Assembly: GCA_034509735.1 (NCBI GenBank)
Contig: JACGWO010000005.1
Span: 13,443,264 to 13,507,263 of the forward strand
DNA: 64,000 nt
Source: Sesamum alatum
Lineage: Eukaryota; Streptophyta; Magnoliopsida; Lamiales; Pedaliaceae
Reading direction: 5' to 3'
The notes below the pieces were generated by a model. It made no database searches. It was not told the DNA's origin and saw only the letters and a list, made by a program, of their open reading frames with translations. Shown piece after piece: positions 10,460 to 21,984 of this stretch. The first letter of the stretch is position 1, and each line of letters begins with the position of its first letter. The position numbers and the translations under genes were made by a program.

Positions 10460-11758
10460 AGCAGACTCTGTCATCATCAGGCTCAGGCACCTCAGGGAGA
10501 ACCTTGAGGAGATCGATAAAAGATTTGAACAGCTAACGGTTAAAGCCCAAATAGCTGGCCAAGTTCAACGAGTTGATCTGGACACTGTCCAGACCGCCAT
10601 CAGGAGTACCAAACTTGTTGCAAGCTCGTTATGGGATGACTTACTGGAACCAATTCGAAAGGCATCATCTTCGGTGATAGCCCGAGAATTAAGAGAGCAG
10701 GGCTCTAAACCTGCAATTAGAGAACAGGGCTCTAAACCTGTAGCGGCAGATTCAAGTACTGCTTGCACAAGGCCATCGCCAGACTCTGGTGAACAGGCAA
10801 AAGTTGAGTTACAGGAAGTGCAAACTCCTGATAATTCAAGTCAACCCAGCACCTCTGGGGTAAAAGAGAAAGAGATTAACCTTAGGCCAATGACAGGCAC
10901 CTCTAAGGTTAATACTAATGAAGCTTTATCTTCTGTTTCCGCTTGGCAGGATTATCAGAGATCATGGGAAAAACTTATTTCCCGTAAAGGTATAAACCCA
11001 GGCAAGACCATCGTAGACACATCCAAAAAATATAACAGAATCTGGATGATCGAAGGGTCTAAACCAGAAGAGGTACGAGAGTGGTATGATTTTGGAGCCC
11101 TTGCTTCAGTTCATACTACGTCACCAAGCTTTCCGGAAATCTCAAAGCTTCCGGAATGGATTAGTAGGGCGGTATATGACGCATGGCAAAACAATCCCCA
11201 CCTTAAACGAGGAGATATTTTGGAGCTCAAGTTCATTTTCATAGCTCCAGAAATCGCAGGAAAGGGGTCTCACCCAGTATTCCATTTCATCAAATTGCAG
11301 AGACCAGACATGGTAGCATTCAAAAGAGTCAAGGCTGCCACAGGAGAGGCTCCCTGGTATCTTCCCTTAGTGAAGATGACATATCCACCAGGAGAGCATG
11401 GGGTTATTGGGTCTGTCTCACAGAGACGGATAAAGTCAAATATCCATTTAAAATATTTTTCAATAAATTAAATGGATCATTCCTGTTAAATTCCATGACA
11501 GGAAAAAGCACCGAGTTTGCAGAAAGCTTGTTTGAAAAGAAAAGAATGCTTATATGGGAGAATAAGCTGCCTGCAACAGAGAACACAAGGAAGAAGGCAT
11601 GCAACATGATGCATGTAGGACAATGGCATAACCACTTATGCCCTTGTTGTGAAAAACAGGAAAAACCCTTGTTTGGAACAAAAATCCGGGTAACTCAAAA
11701 TAAACCAGAACCAAGACCAGAGATGGGTAAAAGAAAGGATTTTCACAAAAGGAGGTAA
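10446..11758 (+). pseudogene. Unknown pararetroviral ORF downstream of RNase H
   Basis: Starts at ATG 10446, inside the RNase H 3' end (ATGGAGGCAGCTGA holds both the start and the previous stop). The first part (341 codons, to 11471) has an N-terminal coiled-coil-like helix (RLRHLRENLEEIDKRFEQL), a Ser/Pro/Gln-rich linker with a short repeat REQGSKPA, and a globular part with IKLQRPDMVAF and APWYLPLVKM. One frameshift near 11420 separates it from 11430-11758, which ends with a CPCCEK cysteine cluster and a basic tail. It occupies the place of the ORF6 transactivator in caulimoviruses or the second ORF of some endogenous genera. I do not recognise the family. Confidence 0.55.
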
Positions 11759-11903
11759 AATTCTCAAGATGTAAAAAATCAAAAGGGAGACTGTCGGCAG
11801 AAGAGGACAAAAGGGTCAACAGTCAGAAAGACAACACCAGCTGGCAAGCACATGGCCGACAAGGCATAATGACCATAGCTGGAAAGTTGAAAGACAAAGT
11901 TGG

Positions 11904-11976
11904 TGACGAACGCAATGACGTCACCTAAAAACAAGATTGAAGTCCGGGGTTGAAGTTCGCGGACCATTATAAATAG
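11904..11976 (+). promoter_or_regulatory. Pararetroviral promoter: as-1-like element and TATA box
   Basis: Two TGACG motifs (11904-11908 and 11916-11920) start 12 bp apart, the same spacing as in the as-1 element of the CaMV 35S promoter, which binds TGA-class bZIP factors. TATAAATAG follows at 11968-11976. Transcription of pregenomic RNA would begin about 30 bp further on. The layout is direct; activity is inferred. Confidence 0.65.
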
Positions 11977-12029
11977 AGAGCTAGGAAGTAGATGGAGAGG
12001 ATCAGAAAATTTCTCCAACTCTTCAGAAA

Positions 12030-12187
12030 AATAAATCGTGTCTTTAAATTCTCTAAGTATTAGATATCCAGTGTATGGGGTTATCCCCAACGTGTCAAGT
12101 CCTCTTATCCATGAGAGGCTAAATAGGTTTCTCCTCCGATAGAGGTATAACATATCTATGTAATATTTCAATTATTTTTTCAATAAA
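12030..12187 (+). terminator. Pararetroviral poly(A) signals
   Basis: AATAAA occurs at 12030-12035 and 12182-12187. The second lies about 180 bp after the expected transcription start, the usual distance in caulimovirids, where RNA passes it once and is cut the second time round the circular template. Confidence 0.5.
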
Positions 12188-12450
12188 ATAAAGGCTTCTG
12201 TTCAATTTGTTTATCCAAAATTCTATTAAGTCTCTATTTCGAAGTACTTTTACACCCTAAGGTAGGAAACGAAATAGGGCTGTGTTGTTTGTTGCTGAAG
12301 GAGCCAAGTACCTACGAACCATCTACAGCGGTAGTGTGGTTGGAAAAGAGCCGTAAAAACGAGGACTTGGAATACCCGGTGGCAAGGCGGTCAAAAACCA
12401 GGTATGAATTTATAGAGGCTTAATTTTATTCGGAAGCATGTTGAGCCTTA
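12188..12450 (+). other. Pararetroviral leader segment
   Basis: About 260 bp after the poly(A) signal and before the right TIR arm. In a circular viral genome this would lead on to the primer site at 5009. No ORF of note. It shows that the viral part is close to one full genome length, permuted to open at the primer site. Confidence 0.45.
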
Positions 12451-12632
12451 CTAAGAGCATGTGATGGACTATGGAGCTTTTTCCATCAAAAGGGCAAAAT
12501 GGTCATAAAATTGGCTAAAGGACCAAAACTGCGAACAGTTGAAAGATACAGGACCAAAATCGCCATACCCAAAGTTAGAGGACTAAAATTGCCAACCCCC
12601 TATACTTACAGGACCAAAATTGCAATAAGCCC
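12451..12632 (-). repeat. Right terminal inverted repeat arm
   Basis: About 182 bp. Reverse complement begins GGGCTTATTGCAATTTTGG and follows the left arm through several degenerate 30-bp units and to CATGCTCTTAG at the inner end (12451-12461). It is shorter than the left arm by internal gaps. Confidence 0.75.
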
Positions 12633-12641
12633 TAATTTAAA

Positions 12642-13657
12642 TGGATATTAAATTGGATTTAATGTTGGATTCGAAGTAATTGGATTACGATAAAATTCGG
12701 TCCGTTAAATTATACCCGAGAGGAGAAATAATTCCTATTTTGGAATAGGAAGAAGTTGGACTTCTTCCCTTAATTAAACATGGCCGACATGCTCCCTTGG
12801 AGGAAGCAAAATCAGCCATGTTTCATGCTAGGTGGTATGTTGACTTATCTCTTTTGGAAAGAGACAAATCAACTCCAATCAAGCTCTTCCCTTTTGATAT
12901 GATTTGATCATACCATAAATTTTGGTAGGCTTGATTGAAGAATTGATGGTGATTGATTGGAATGAATCTAGACATCCTTGGATGAACCTAGACACATTCC
13001 AATAATCACATTAATTATGTATATATACTAGAATATACAACACCAAGCATGTGTGATTCATTATTCATCTTTTTCTAGGAAAAAGTGAAGACAAAAAAAT
13101 CTTCTCATCTCTCACAAACTCTCGGCCTCTCTCCCTCTCTTACACTTGTGTTCTTCACTTGATTTTGAATCAAGAAGAAGAACAAATTAAGTTTAAGAGA
13201 GCACTAATTCATAGTGTTCTTCTCTTAAACCGATTCCTTCTTAAACCCGTTCTTTTCTAGCAAGAAGAACGTGTGTTTCTTCTGGTGTGGTGTGGATCAC
13301 CTTTGGAGAATCCATACGTTTGGATTTCGTGAGCATTCCGGAGAAGGAACAAGGCAAGTAGCCGGGAGCATACGCTAAATAATCAAAGGTAACGGTTTAT
13401 TACGCTTTGATTGATTTAATATACATCTATGCCCTATGTGTTTAAATATATGTTTTCAATATTTACACATTCTACATCGAACGCCCGGTTGAGCACCCAA
13501 GGGTACACCCCTTGGGATTCACATATTTAAATTCGATTTAAATTTGTACACAATTTCTCGCTTTCTCGCTTCCGCTCGCGCTTCCGCTTGTCCTTCAGTA
13601 TTGATTTACGCTTTCTCGCTTCCGCTCGTGCTCCCGGGAGGATCCGCTTGTCCTTCA
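12642..13657 (+). repeat. Element D 5' LTR, second part
   Basis: Continues the LTR after the 9-bp duplication (12633-12641). It includes a TATA-like stretch near 13019, the CTTGATTTTGAATCAAG inverted repeat near 13158, the stem-loop CCCAAGGG-TACA-CCCCTTGGG (13496-13516) and the terminus CCTTCA at 13657. Confidence 0.85.
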
Positions 13658-15122
13658 AGTGGTATCAGAGCTCGGTTCGATGTAAGGGGCATAGATCTAT
13701 GTGCTTGGCATGATCTACTTGTTTTTATGGTTTTAATGGCATGTTAGATTACATAAATGTATGAATAGTATGATGATTCAATTGTTTGAATTTGATGGAC
13801 TTTCTGCATGCTTATTTTATTAGATTGGATCAAAAATTGCATGCTCATTTTTAGAATATTATTACTGTTTTTGTGCTGAAAAATGATGTTGAAAAACATG
13901 AAAAATAAAAAAAAAATGGACAGCAGCGGCAGAGGTTGGCTGCCGCCCCTGCTGGCCGGTCACTGGCAGGTAGGCGCGCTGTCGGGCGCACGCGGGCTCA
14001 TGCCTGCGCGCAGGCCTGGCCGACGTGCCTGCCAGCGTGTGTGCTGGCAGGGGCGACCTCGTATACCGCGGCCGCGCGCAGGTAGGTGCCTGCGCGCGCT
14101 GGGCTTCGGCCAGCGGGCGCGGATGCTGCACATACGCGCACTGTGCGTAGGAAGCCGCTGCCGGCCGAGGCCAGCGCGGTATGGGGCACACAGGCTTGCG
14201 CACGCGCTGGCCGGTGGGCACAACGATTGGGCCGTTTTTTGACATTTTCTGAAAAATTTGATTTTCTGTATTTTCTGCACATTATTCTGAAAAGGTATTA
14301 ATTTTGCACATTTGACTTTGGGATAATTAGATTATTCCTTAGATTAAATTTGCTTAATTAATTTGGGATTAATACATGCATTGGATGCATTGTTTGTAAT
14401 GTCCATTAAATTTGAAATTTGAATTTTGCATATTGTTTATACATTTATGCTTTTGTGATGTTGGACATCACTTTGATATTTGGAATATCCATTGGTTTTA
14501 TGCATGATTATTTGGAATAATTGTGTTATGTGCGTTGGTGGAATCAACATGGGATGATCACAAGAGCCCTAGACCTTGTGTATGGATGAATGTATGATCA
14601 TTTAATTTCTGTTGGGTGGGGCCTGCGTGACTCTTGTGTTTTGGGACTATCATCTCCCGTATTTTCAGCCTCATGATGTTAAGGCTTGTTATTATTGCTA
14701 ATGTATTACCTTCAATTGTAATGAGAGTAGATAGGATTTGTGAGATTTTAATTTTAACAAGCATTTGGAGTCGGAGACCCCAACGAGGAGCATCAAGGCG
14801 TGAAACAAGAGCATTACAAGGCCAATTGGAATGACAATGGGTATATTATTATTGTAATAATTTAGGACCACCCTAGACAGACCATAGACTCACTGCGGGC
14901 TCAGTGGGTCGCATAGGTTGGACTTGTGATCATCCTAACAAGGGTATGCTATATTTTATGCATGCGGCGTATTTATTTATCGCTTTAAATATTAGGCCCA
15001 AAACGGACTTGGATCAAGCGTATTTATTTATCGCTTTAAATAATGGTATTTTGATATGTCCGAGCCTTCCATCCACAACAATATGGTGAGGAAGCTACCA
15101 CTACCCAAGTGTGGTCTCACGA
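13658..15122 (+). other. Element D leader, first part, with primer site and GC-rich island
   Basis: TGGTATCAGAGC at 13660-13671 is the tRNA-Met primer binding site, two bases after the LTR. A GC-rich island spans about 13919-14236, preceded by an A-rich tract. The sequence then matches the leader of element A up to 15122, where solo LTR C begins. Arg/Ala/Pro-rich ORFs in the island differ in every copy and are not considered genes. Confidence 0.8.
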
Positions 15123-15496
15123 TGTTAGAATAGGTAACCATGTAGCCAATCTTGGTAGGCAAATTGTAACCTATGTTTGACAATTTCAAGAATTTGATAA
15201 ATCATTAATGAATAAGAAGTGAAGTTCATTTGGCGTTTATTTTGTTTGTGTTCACTACGTCTGCATTATATATCTGTTTACTACGCAAACAAAGCCACCG
15301 ACTGAAAACGCATTTCGGGGACTAGGACTACACTTGGAGGTAGGTCCATGAAATCAGTTCCGCCGAATCAGTCCGGAAATCTCCAAGTCGAGGAGCCTCA
15401 AAAATGGGTACCGAGATTCCCCCTGAGACTTACACTAAGCATCTGTTCTCGTATTTCATCGACGGGTGACGAAGGTCGTCTAAGCAGTGTTAGTGG
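15123..15496 (+). repeat. Solo LTR C, first part
   Basis: Starts TGTTAGAATAGG and follows the B-type LTR. Flanked on the left by CACGA (15118-15122), which recurs at 36568-36572 after the LTR's other end. Interrupted after AGTGG (15492-15496) by element B. Together with 34953-36567 it makes about 2.0 kb, a full B-type LTR with no internal region, so it is a solo LTR left by LTR-LTR recombination. Confidence 0.85.
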
Positions 15497-17487
15497 TGAA
15501 AGAAATCGGTGGATCGTCCCGGGAATTGCGCGAATGCGGAAGCGAGATAAAATAAACATACAAAAATAAAGCATGCTTTTTAATTTAAAAGAACACGCTC
15601 AAGGGGTGTGCCCTTGAGGTTCCCGGGCGTTCGGTGTGTCTCATGATCATAAAGCATGTAAAGAAGTCATGGAGGCCATAGAGTTGAAAATTAAAGAGGG
15701 ACGAAAAAGTAAAACGAGACCTACCCGTTGTCGTTTTCGTCTTCAACGGCTACTCGCGTTGTTCCCCGTTTTGCACCGAGATCTCGTTCTTGAGACCCTC
15801 CAAATTGTGACACACGATCCACCCACGTATCTTGCACGTCGTGCTAGCAACGAACAAGTGTATAATTTTTTTTTGGAGTGGACGAATCAATAACACGTTA
15901 TCAATTAACGGTATTGGTTCATCTAAGTTCTAATGTTCCAAGAACAAAAAGAACTAAAAAATATTTTCTTCTTGGAGAGAGAGAGAGGGGCGGACGAGAG
16001 GTATGGAGAGGGGAGAGTGTGTGTTGTGTGTGTTTTCAAGAATCATCATCCTACAATTGTTTGAAGCTAGAGGTTTATATAGAGGAGGAGTTTAATCCTC
16101 TTTAAACTCCAACTCTAAGTACTCTAATTTGACTAGGATTTTGACCTAGTCAAAGTCCTAGTCAAACTAGTGTTTGACCTAGTCAAACGAATCCTAGCCT
16201 TCCATCTCCCCTTTTCATCTCAACCGTTGATTTTAATTTAATGGAATATTTAAATCCCATTAAATATTCTAAAAGGCTAAAAGAATAAATATAATATAAT
16301 AAATAAATATTATTATTTATTCTAAGCCCATTAAATCAACCCTTTTTAATAAATCCTATTTATTAATTTAATTCCCTTTATCAAATAGAAGGAATTAATT
16401 TCTCCAAGAAAATATAGGACCCGATTAAATCTAATTTAATCATTCCTTTACTCCAATATTTAATTCCAAATTAAATACTAAGTGTGTGTGGATAGTGTGT
16501 GACTCTTTAGGTTCACCATTCAGCTAGACTTGGTCGGATTCCTAGAATCCGCCCGTTACCATGGGTGGCCATCTAGCAACGGTCCATGGCACTAGAGACT
16601 AGGTGAAATATTCGGGGATGAACATTTAGGCTCTAACAGTACACTTGTCCTTCTGTCTTCGGTCTCATCACTTAGAGTCTAGGGCACGGAAAAAGCAGGT
16701 ACCCATTTTGGACCTAAGTGTCGGTCTGTCCTTACTAAACGCTGCAAGGGAAACCTTTCCCTTCTGTTCAGTTACTGTGGCCACAGATTTCAGGGACAAG
16801 ACACAGAGCATACATGAGACTCAACTGTCAACACCTTTTGACAGGAGACAGATACTTTCTTGGAAACTACTGTCACTTTTTACACCCGAGATGCACCAGA
16901 CATGGCTTATGACTACTCAAGAGTATTTTGGCTATCTCTCACCATATCTAAGATACAGACCTGATGCACAGGTAAACTCAGCAGTTCCTGGACTTGGCCT
17001 GTACCATTGGAATCGGGAATACACGTCATACCTTGCTGACCATACTCAAGGACCTCCGTAAGACGGATCCCGCGAGTCACCTCAGTCAGCTGCTTCCTAG
17101 CACGCTGACCCACTAACACTGCTTAGACGACCTTCGTCACCCGTCGATGAAATACGACAGCAGATGCTTAGTGCAAGTCTCAAAGGGAATCCCGGTACCC
17201 ATTTTCGGGATTCCTTGACTTGGAGATTTCCGAACTGATTCGGCGAGACTGATTTCATGGACCTACCTCCAAGCGTAGTCCAAGTCCCCGAAATCGTACC
17301 TCAGTCCGTGGGCTTTGTTTGCGTAGTGAACAGAAATATAATTGCAGATAAGTGAACGTAAACAAAGTATTGCCATTTGAATTTTCACTTCTTTATTCAT
17401 AAATGTTTTATCAAATACCAAAGAATTGTCTAGACATAGGTTACATATTCCTGCCAAAATTGGCTTACATGGTCACCTATTCTAACA
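15497..17487 (-). repeat. Element B 3' LTR
   Basis: In element orientation it runs from TGTTAGAATAGG (17487) to ACCGATTTCTTTCA (15497), 1991 bp. It holds the stem-loop CTCAAGGG-CACA-CCCCTTGAG at 15598-15618. The plus-strand ORFs inside it repeat in the partner LTR and look like chance frames. Confidence 0.9.
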
Positions 17488-17502
17488 ATCTCCCACTTGA
17501 CC

Positions 17503-20500
17503 TTTAAAAGCCAATTGCCCATATGCTTAATCCCCATCTTCTCAAGATGTTGCGTATGAGCGCTCTGCGACATAGGCTTTGTCAGCGGGTCTGCTGTGTT
17601 GTCTGCCGAGTTGACTCGGTCCATCCGGACGTCACCTCTTCCTACCATTTCTCTAAGAAGATGGTAGCGTCTAAGAATGTGTTTGGAACGGTGATGAGAT
17701 CTCGGTTCCTTTGCTTGCGCTATAGCACCGTTGTTATCACAGAAGATGACAACGGGCTCGGCGATGCTAGGCACCACACCAACTCTTGGATGTAGTTTTT
17801 CATCCAAACCGCTTCCTTAGCAGTTTCTGAAGCTGCTATGTATTCAGCCTCTGTGGTGGAGTCAGCAATGGTTGCTTGCTTGGAACTTTTCCAAGCTACT
17901 ACTCCTCCATTGAGTTTGAATACGTACCCCGATTGAGACTTGGCATCATCGTCATCAGACTGGAAGCTAGCGTCGCTAAAGCCTTCCAGAATTAATTCTC
18001 CATTGCCATAGACTAGGAACATTTCCTTAGTCCTCCTTAGGTACTTAAGGATGCCCTTAACAGCATTCCAATGTGCCTCTCCTGCGCAGGACTGATATCT
18101 GCTTGTCACGCTCAAAGCGTACGCAATGTCAGGCCTAGTGCAGTGGACCGCATATTGTATGCTACCTACGGCAGAAGCATGGGGGATGACCTTCATCCTT
18201 TCAAGTTCCTCATCAGTCTGTGGGGACTGTTTCTTGGATAACTTGATCCCATGCCTCATTGGAAGGAATCCTCGTTTGGAGTTGTCCATTCGATATCTCT
18301 TTAGGACTTTCTCCATATACGAGTTTTGGGTGAGTCCTAACATCCTTTCAGATCTGTCCCTGACGATTTGGATGCCTATGATGTAGGAGGCTTCACCCAA
18401 GTCCTTCATGGAAAACTGGGTTGACAACCATGCTTTTGTGTTTCCTAACATTCTAACGTCATTACCAATGAGCAGAATGTCATCCACATAAAGCACCAGG
18501 AACACTATTGAGCTCCCACTGACCTTCTTGTATACACAAGGGTCGGATTCATTTTTGATGAAGTCATAACCCCGTATTACTTCATCAAAGCGAATGTTCC
18601 AACTTCGGGAGGCTTGTTTGAGGCCATAGATGGACTTCTGCAGACGACAGACTTTCTGCTCTTCTCCAGTGACCGTGAAACCCTGCGGCTGATCCATATA
18701 GATCTCTTCTTCAACGAAACCGTTGAGGAAGGCCGTTTTCACGTCCATCTGCCATATTTCATAGTCATACCATGCTGCTATGGCGAGCAGGATCCGAATG
18801 GACTTAGCCATGGCTACTGGTGAGTAGGTATCCTCAAAATCGACCCCGGAACGTTGAGTGTATCCTTTAGCTACAAGCCTAGCCTTAAAGGTTGTGACTT
18901 CTCCATCAACGCCAAGTTTGCGCTTGTAGACCCACTTACAGCCGACTGGCTTAACACCTTTCGGTGGATCTACAAGACTCCAAACTTGGTTCTCGCTCAT
19001 GGAGTCCATTTCGGCTTTCATGGCCTCAAGCCATTTCTCGGAGTCGATGTCAGACATCGCTTCTCCATAAGTCTTAGGATCGTTATCCAAAAGATCGGTC
19101 GCACCTAGAAAGCCATATCTCACTGGAGGTCTGGACTCTCTAGTGGACCTACGGAGAACGGGAACGTCAGTGGTGACTGTGGGCGCTGACTGTATCGGAG
19201 CCGGCGGTTCAGGAACCGGGACTGGCTGTTCCTGAGGCTGTCCTTCATGCCTAGCATGTTCGACTTCTCGAGGTTGGTCAGCCTTTCGGCTGTCTATCCT
19301 GAATCCTCTAAGTGAGGGTTCCGCAGCCTCCTCTGATGGCTGGATTCCATCACTTGATTCCTCAAGGATCAGCTCATCAGGTTGGATATCCTCCGGGAAG
19401 CCTTGCTCGAAGAATACTGTATTTCTTGAAACAAACACCTTTTGTTCCAAGGGGTCATAAAAGTAATAACCCGCAGTTTCTTTAGGGTATCCAACAAACC
19501 TGCATAAGCTAGACCTAGATTCTAATTTATCTCCCACTAACCTCTTGACGTATGCGGGGCTACCCCACACTCTCAAGTAGTTGTAGGATGCAGGCTTGCC
19601 GTGCCATATCTCATATGGCGTTTGGGTTAATGCACTAGTAGGCGCTGAATTTAATAATTTGGCCGCCGTTTCTAGTGCATAGCCCCAAAACGATAAGGGC
19701 AATTTGGTAAAACTCATCATGGACCGAACCATGTCCAACAGGGTTCGATTCCTCCTTTCAGAGACACCATTTAACTGTGGTGTTCCTGGAGGTGTCCATT
19801 CTGATATTATACCATGTTCTTTTAGATAATCTAGGAATTCCTTACTAAGGTACTCACCACCTCGGTCCGACCGAAGGATTTTAATTTTGCAGTTGGTTTG
19901 GTTCTCCACTTCAAGTCTGAATTCTTTAAACCTCTCAAGAGCTTCAGACTTGTACCTCATCAGGTAAACATAACCATACCGCGAATGATCATCGGTGAAG
20001 GTTATGAAGTAGGAGAACCCACCTCGGGCCTGCGTCCTTAGTGGTCCACATACGTCTGTATGGACCAAGTCCAACAGACCTGTGGCAAGCCTGCTTTGTC
20101 CTCCAAAGGGCTTCTTGGTCATTTTCCCTCTTAGACAGGACTCACAAGTTGGTAGATCGCTCAAGTCCCCAACCTCTAGGTTCTTTGAGTCCACCAACCT
20201 TTTCATCCTATCTTGGGATATGTGACCTAGCCTAGCGTGCCACAGACGTGCGTTCCCGTTATTATCTAATTTTCGTTTGTGTTGTGCATTGAGGACGAAA
20301 TTCGTTTGTTGCAAGATATAGAGTCCGTTATGCAAGGTACCAAGTAGATGAGCAATTCCACACCTCATCAAATAAAAGCAATTTTTATTGATTCTAAACT
20401 CATAATCACTATTGTCCAACTTGCTCTAAATCTATGCTAATACTGTCACTAATCACTAGAGTGGCGGATCCTACTGCTTCTGCCGAGATGGCCTTGCCAT

Positions 20501-20639
20501 TCCCAAGCTTCAGGATCATGTCCCCGCTACCCAGTTTTCTGCTTCTTTTCAACACCTGCAAGTCATTGCAAATGTGAGCTCCACAGCCGGTATCTAATAC
20601 CCAAGAGGCAGAACTAGTGACCATATTAACCTCAATCAC
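17503..20639 (-). pseudogene. Element B pol: protease, integrase, RT, RNase H
   Basis: The longest frame, 899 codons (17720-20419), holds the integrase zinc-binding region HARLGH...CESC, the integrase core with its D-D-E residues (HTDVCGP, SDRGGEY, NGVSERRNRT), copia RT (WQMDVKTAFLNG, LYVDDILL) and RNase H (FSDASF, EAEYIAASE). The protease motif SWVLDTGCGAH lies upstream in 20409-20639. A small deletion plus frame change near 20420-20450 separates protease from integrase, and one shift near 17795 moves the RNase H tail to another frame (17430-17807), which reads on into the LTR because the usual stop before the polypurine tract is lost. This is the best preserved polyprotein in the window, with integrase-before-RT order proving Ty1/copia. 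Confidence 0.95.
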
Positions 20640-20648
20640 ATATATACC

Positions 20649-21510
20649 TTAGTTCGAGAAGAGTTTGGGGCACTCTCTCTTCCAATGCCCTTTCTGACGG
20701 CAGTTGATACATATGTCATATGCCTTTGACTGTTGCTTGGAGACAACCTTTCCCTTTTCTTTGCCTTTCCCCTCTTTGGCAATGGGAACACTCTTAGTGT
20801 TCGTAGCTACTTTGACGGCCTTTCCCTTCCCCTTCTTTTTCTTCCAACGTCCGGCACCCTTGCCTTTCGTATTAGAAGTCGAAGCACCTCCAAACAATAC
20901 CGAAGGCGTGGACTTCTTAGTCGTTGCCTCGTATTGCACCAACATATTGATCAACTCATGAATGCCCTTCTTAAGTGCGTTCATGTTGTAGTTGACGATA
21001 AATTGGTCAAAGGAGGGTGGGAGTGACTGAAGGATCACATCTATGTACGTTTCATTATCGAGACCTGCCTTTAGGTCCTCGAGCTTTTTCCACCAGGGGA
21101 AGCATTTTAACCCCGTGCTCTTGTACAGAGGATCCTTCTGTCATTTTCGTTCCAAAGAACGCCTTGGTCGCGACATACCTAGTATGCCGGTCGGGGACTG
21201 CATAGCAATCCTTAAGGCGAGCCATAATGGAAGGGACATCGTCTAGCCTTTCATATTGCTTCTGAATCTCATTGGTCATCGAAGCAAGTATGATGCTACG
21301 GACCTTCCGGTTATCCTTATGCCAAGTCTCGAACGTCTCACGTTCTTCTGGCGTGGATCCTTCCGGTAAGGTCCTATGGAGAGGCTCGTCCATGAAGTAG
21401 CCTTGGTTGTCGTAATCTAGGACTATCTTGAGATTGCGCAACCAGTCGTTGTAGTTTGTTTCATTGAATTTGTTTGTCTCAAGAATGGTGGAAAGTGGGT
21501 TCTTAGACAT
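20649..21510 (-). pseudogene. Element B gag
   Basis: Starts at ATG 21510 with MSKNPLSTILETNKF and continues through the gag core NYNDWLRNLKIVLDY. A frame change near 21070-21090 shifts reading to 20649-21038, which carries the lysine-rich region and the zinc knuckle CINCRQKGHWKREC. A stop at the very end (after LFSN) separates it from protease, where the other copies read through with Pro. The stop could be decay or a gag-pol boundary. The product would form the virus-like particle and bind RNA. Confidence 0.9.
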
Positions 21511-21984
21511 TTTAAAATCTACATTTTAGAAAACAGCGCGCGATCAGCAGAAAATAAAAGACGGTGGTTTAATAAAATAATTAAATGCATGGACTTTAGT
21601 CATTTAATCCTCCCACTATTTATACGAAAACACGGTACTCTCAAACGTGGTTTTTGGGAAATCCTTTCCAAGTGGGCTTGGGATCCACAGCGATTTTTCC
21701 CATACCCCGCTTTTACGATTCGCATGGAAAAGATCTTGTGGGAGGTATTCCATACCATTCTCATTCCACGAGATTCCCAAGATTATTGCCTCACCCTTTC
21801 ACATGATCCCGAGGACTCCAAGCGAATCATGTTAATTGGGCGTTAGACCCAACCCAATCGATCGAGCCACGGACCCACTGGTACCCCCACGACTCGTGAG
21901 ACAGGTAGCAACAGCCCGCTTTTCGTTCATGACATAATGTAGCTTCCTTTAAGTACAATAACGTGCCACGACTCGTGAGACCAC
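21511..21984 (-). other. Element B leader, gag-proximal part
   Basis: In element orientation this matches the end of the copia leaders of A and D, including ACTCGTGAGACC-type motifs and a TATAAATAGTGGGAGG stretch (near 21620) shortly before gag. It stops at 21984, where element A is inserted after ACCAC (21980-21984). Confidence 0.8.

Larger units (their letters stand above)
4772..12632 (+). mobile_element. TIR-bounded unit containing a complete decayed endogenous pararetrovirus
   Basis: A 7861-bp insertion in the LTR of element D. Ends are GGGAAAATTGCAAAATTAG on the left and, in reverse complement, GGGCTTATTGCAATTTTGG on the right. It is flanked by a perfect 9-bp duplication TAATTTAAA (4763-4771 and 12633-12641). 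A 9-bp TSD with long TIRs is characteristic of the Mutator superfamily; no transposase is present. The interior is a caulimovirid genome from primer site to poly(A) signal and leader. Either a Mutator-like element captured the virus, or viral DNA integrated into a short fold-back element. Caulimovirids lack integrase and do not by themselves make a 9-bp duplication with TIRs. Confidence 0.75.

Noticed and set aside
15123..15600. Adjacent opposite-orientation LTRs at 15123 and 15497 as a possible inverted-repeat element.
   Set aside because: The plus LTR resumes at 34953 after a matching AGTGG duplication, so the arrangement is a nested insertion.
16645..17061. 138-codon plus-strand ORF over element B's 3' LTR.
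   Set aside because: The same region in the partner LTR (34105-34359) is interrupted, and it is antisense to the element. It shows no domain.
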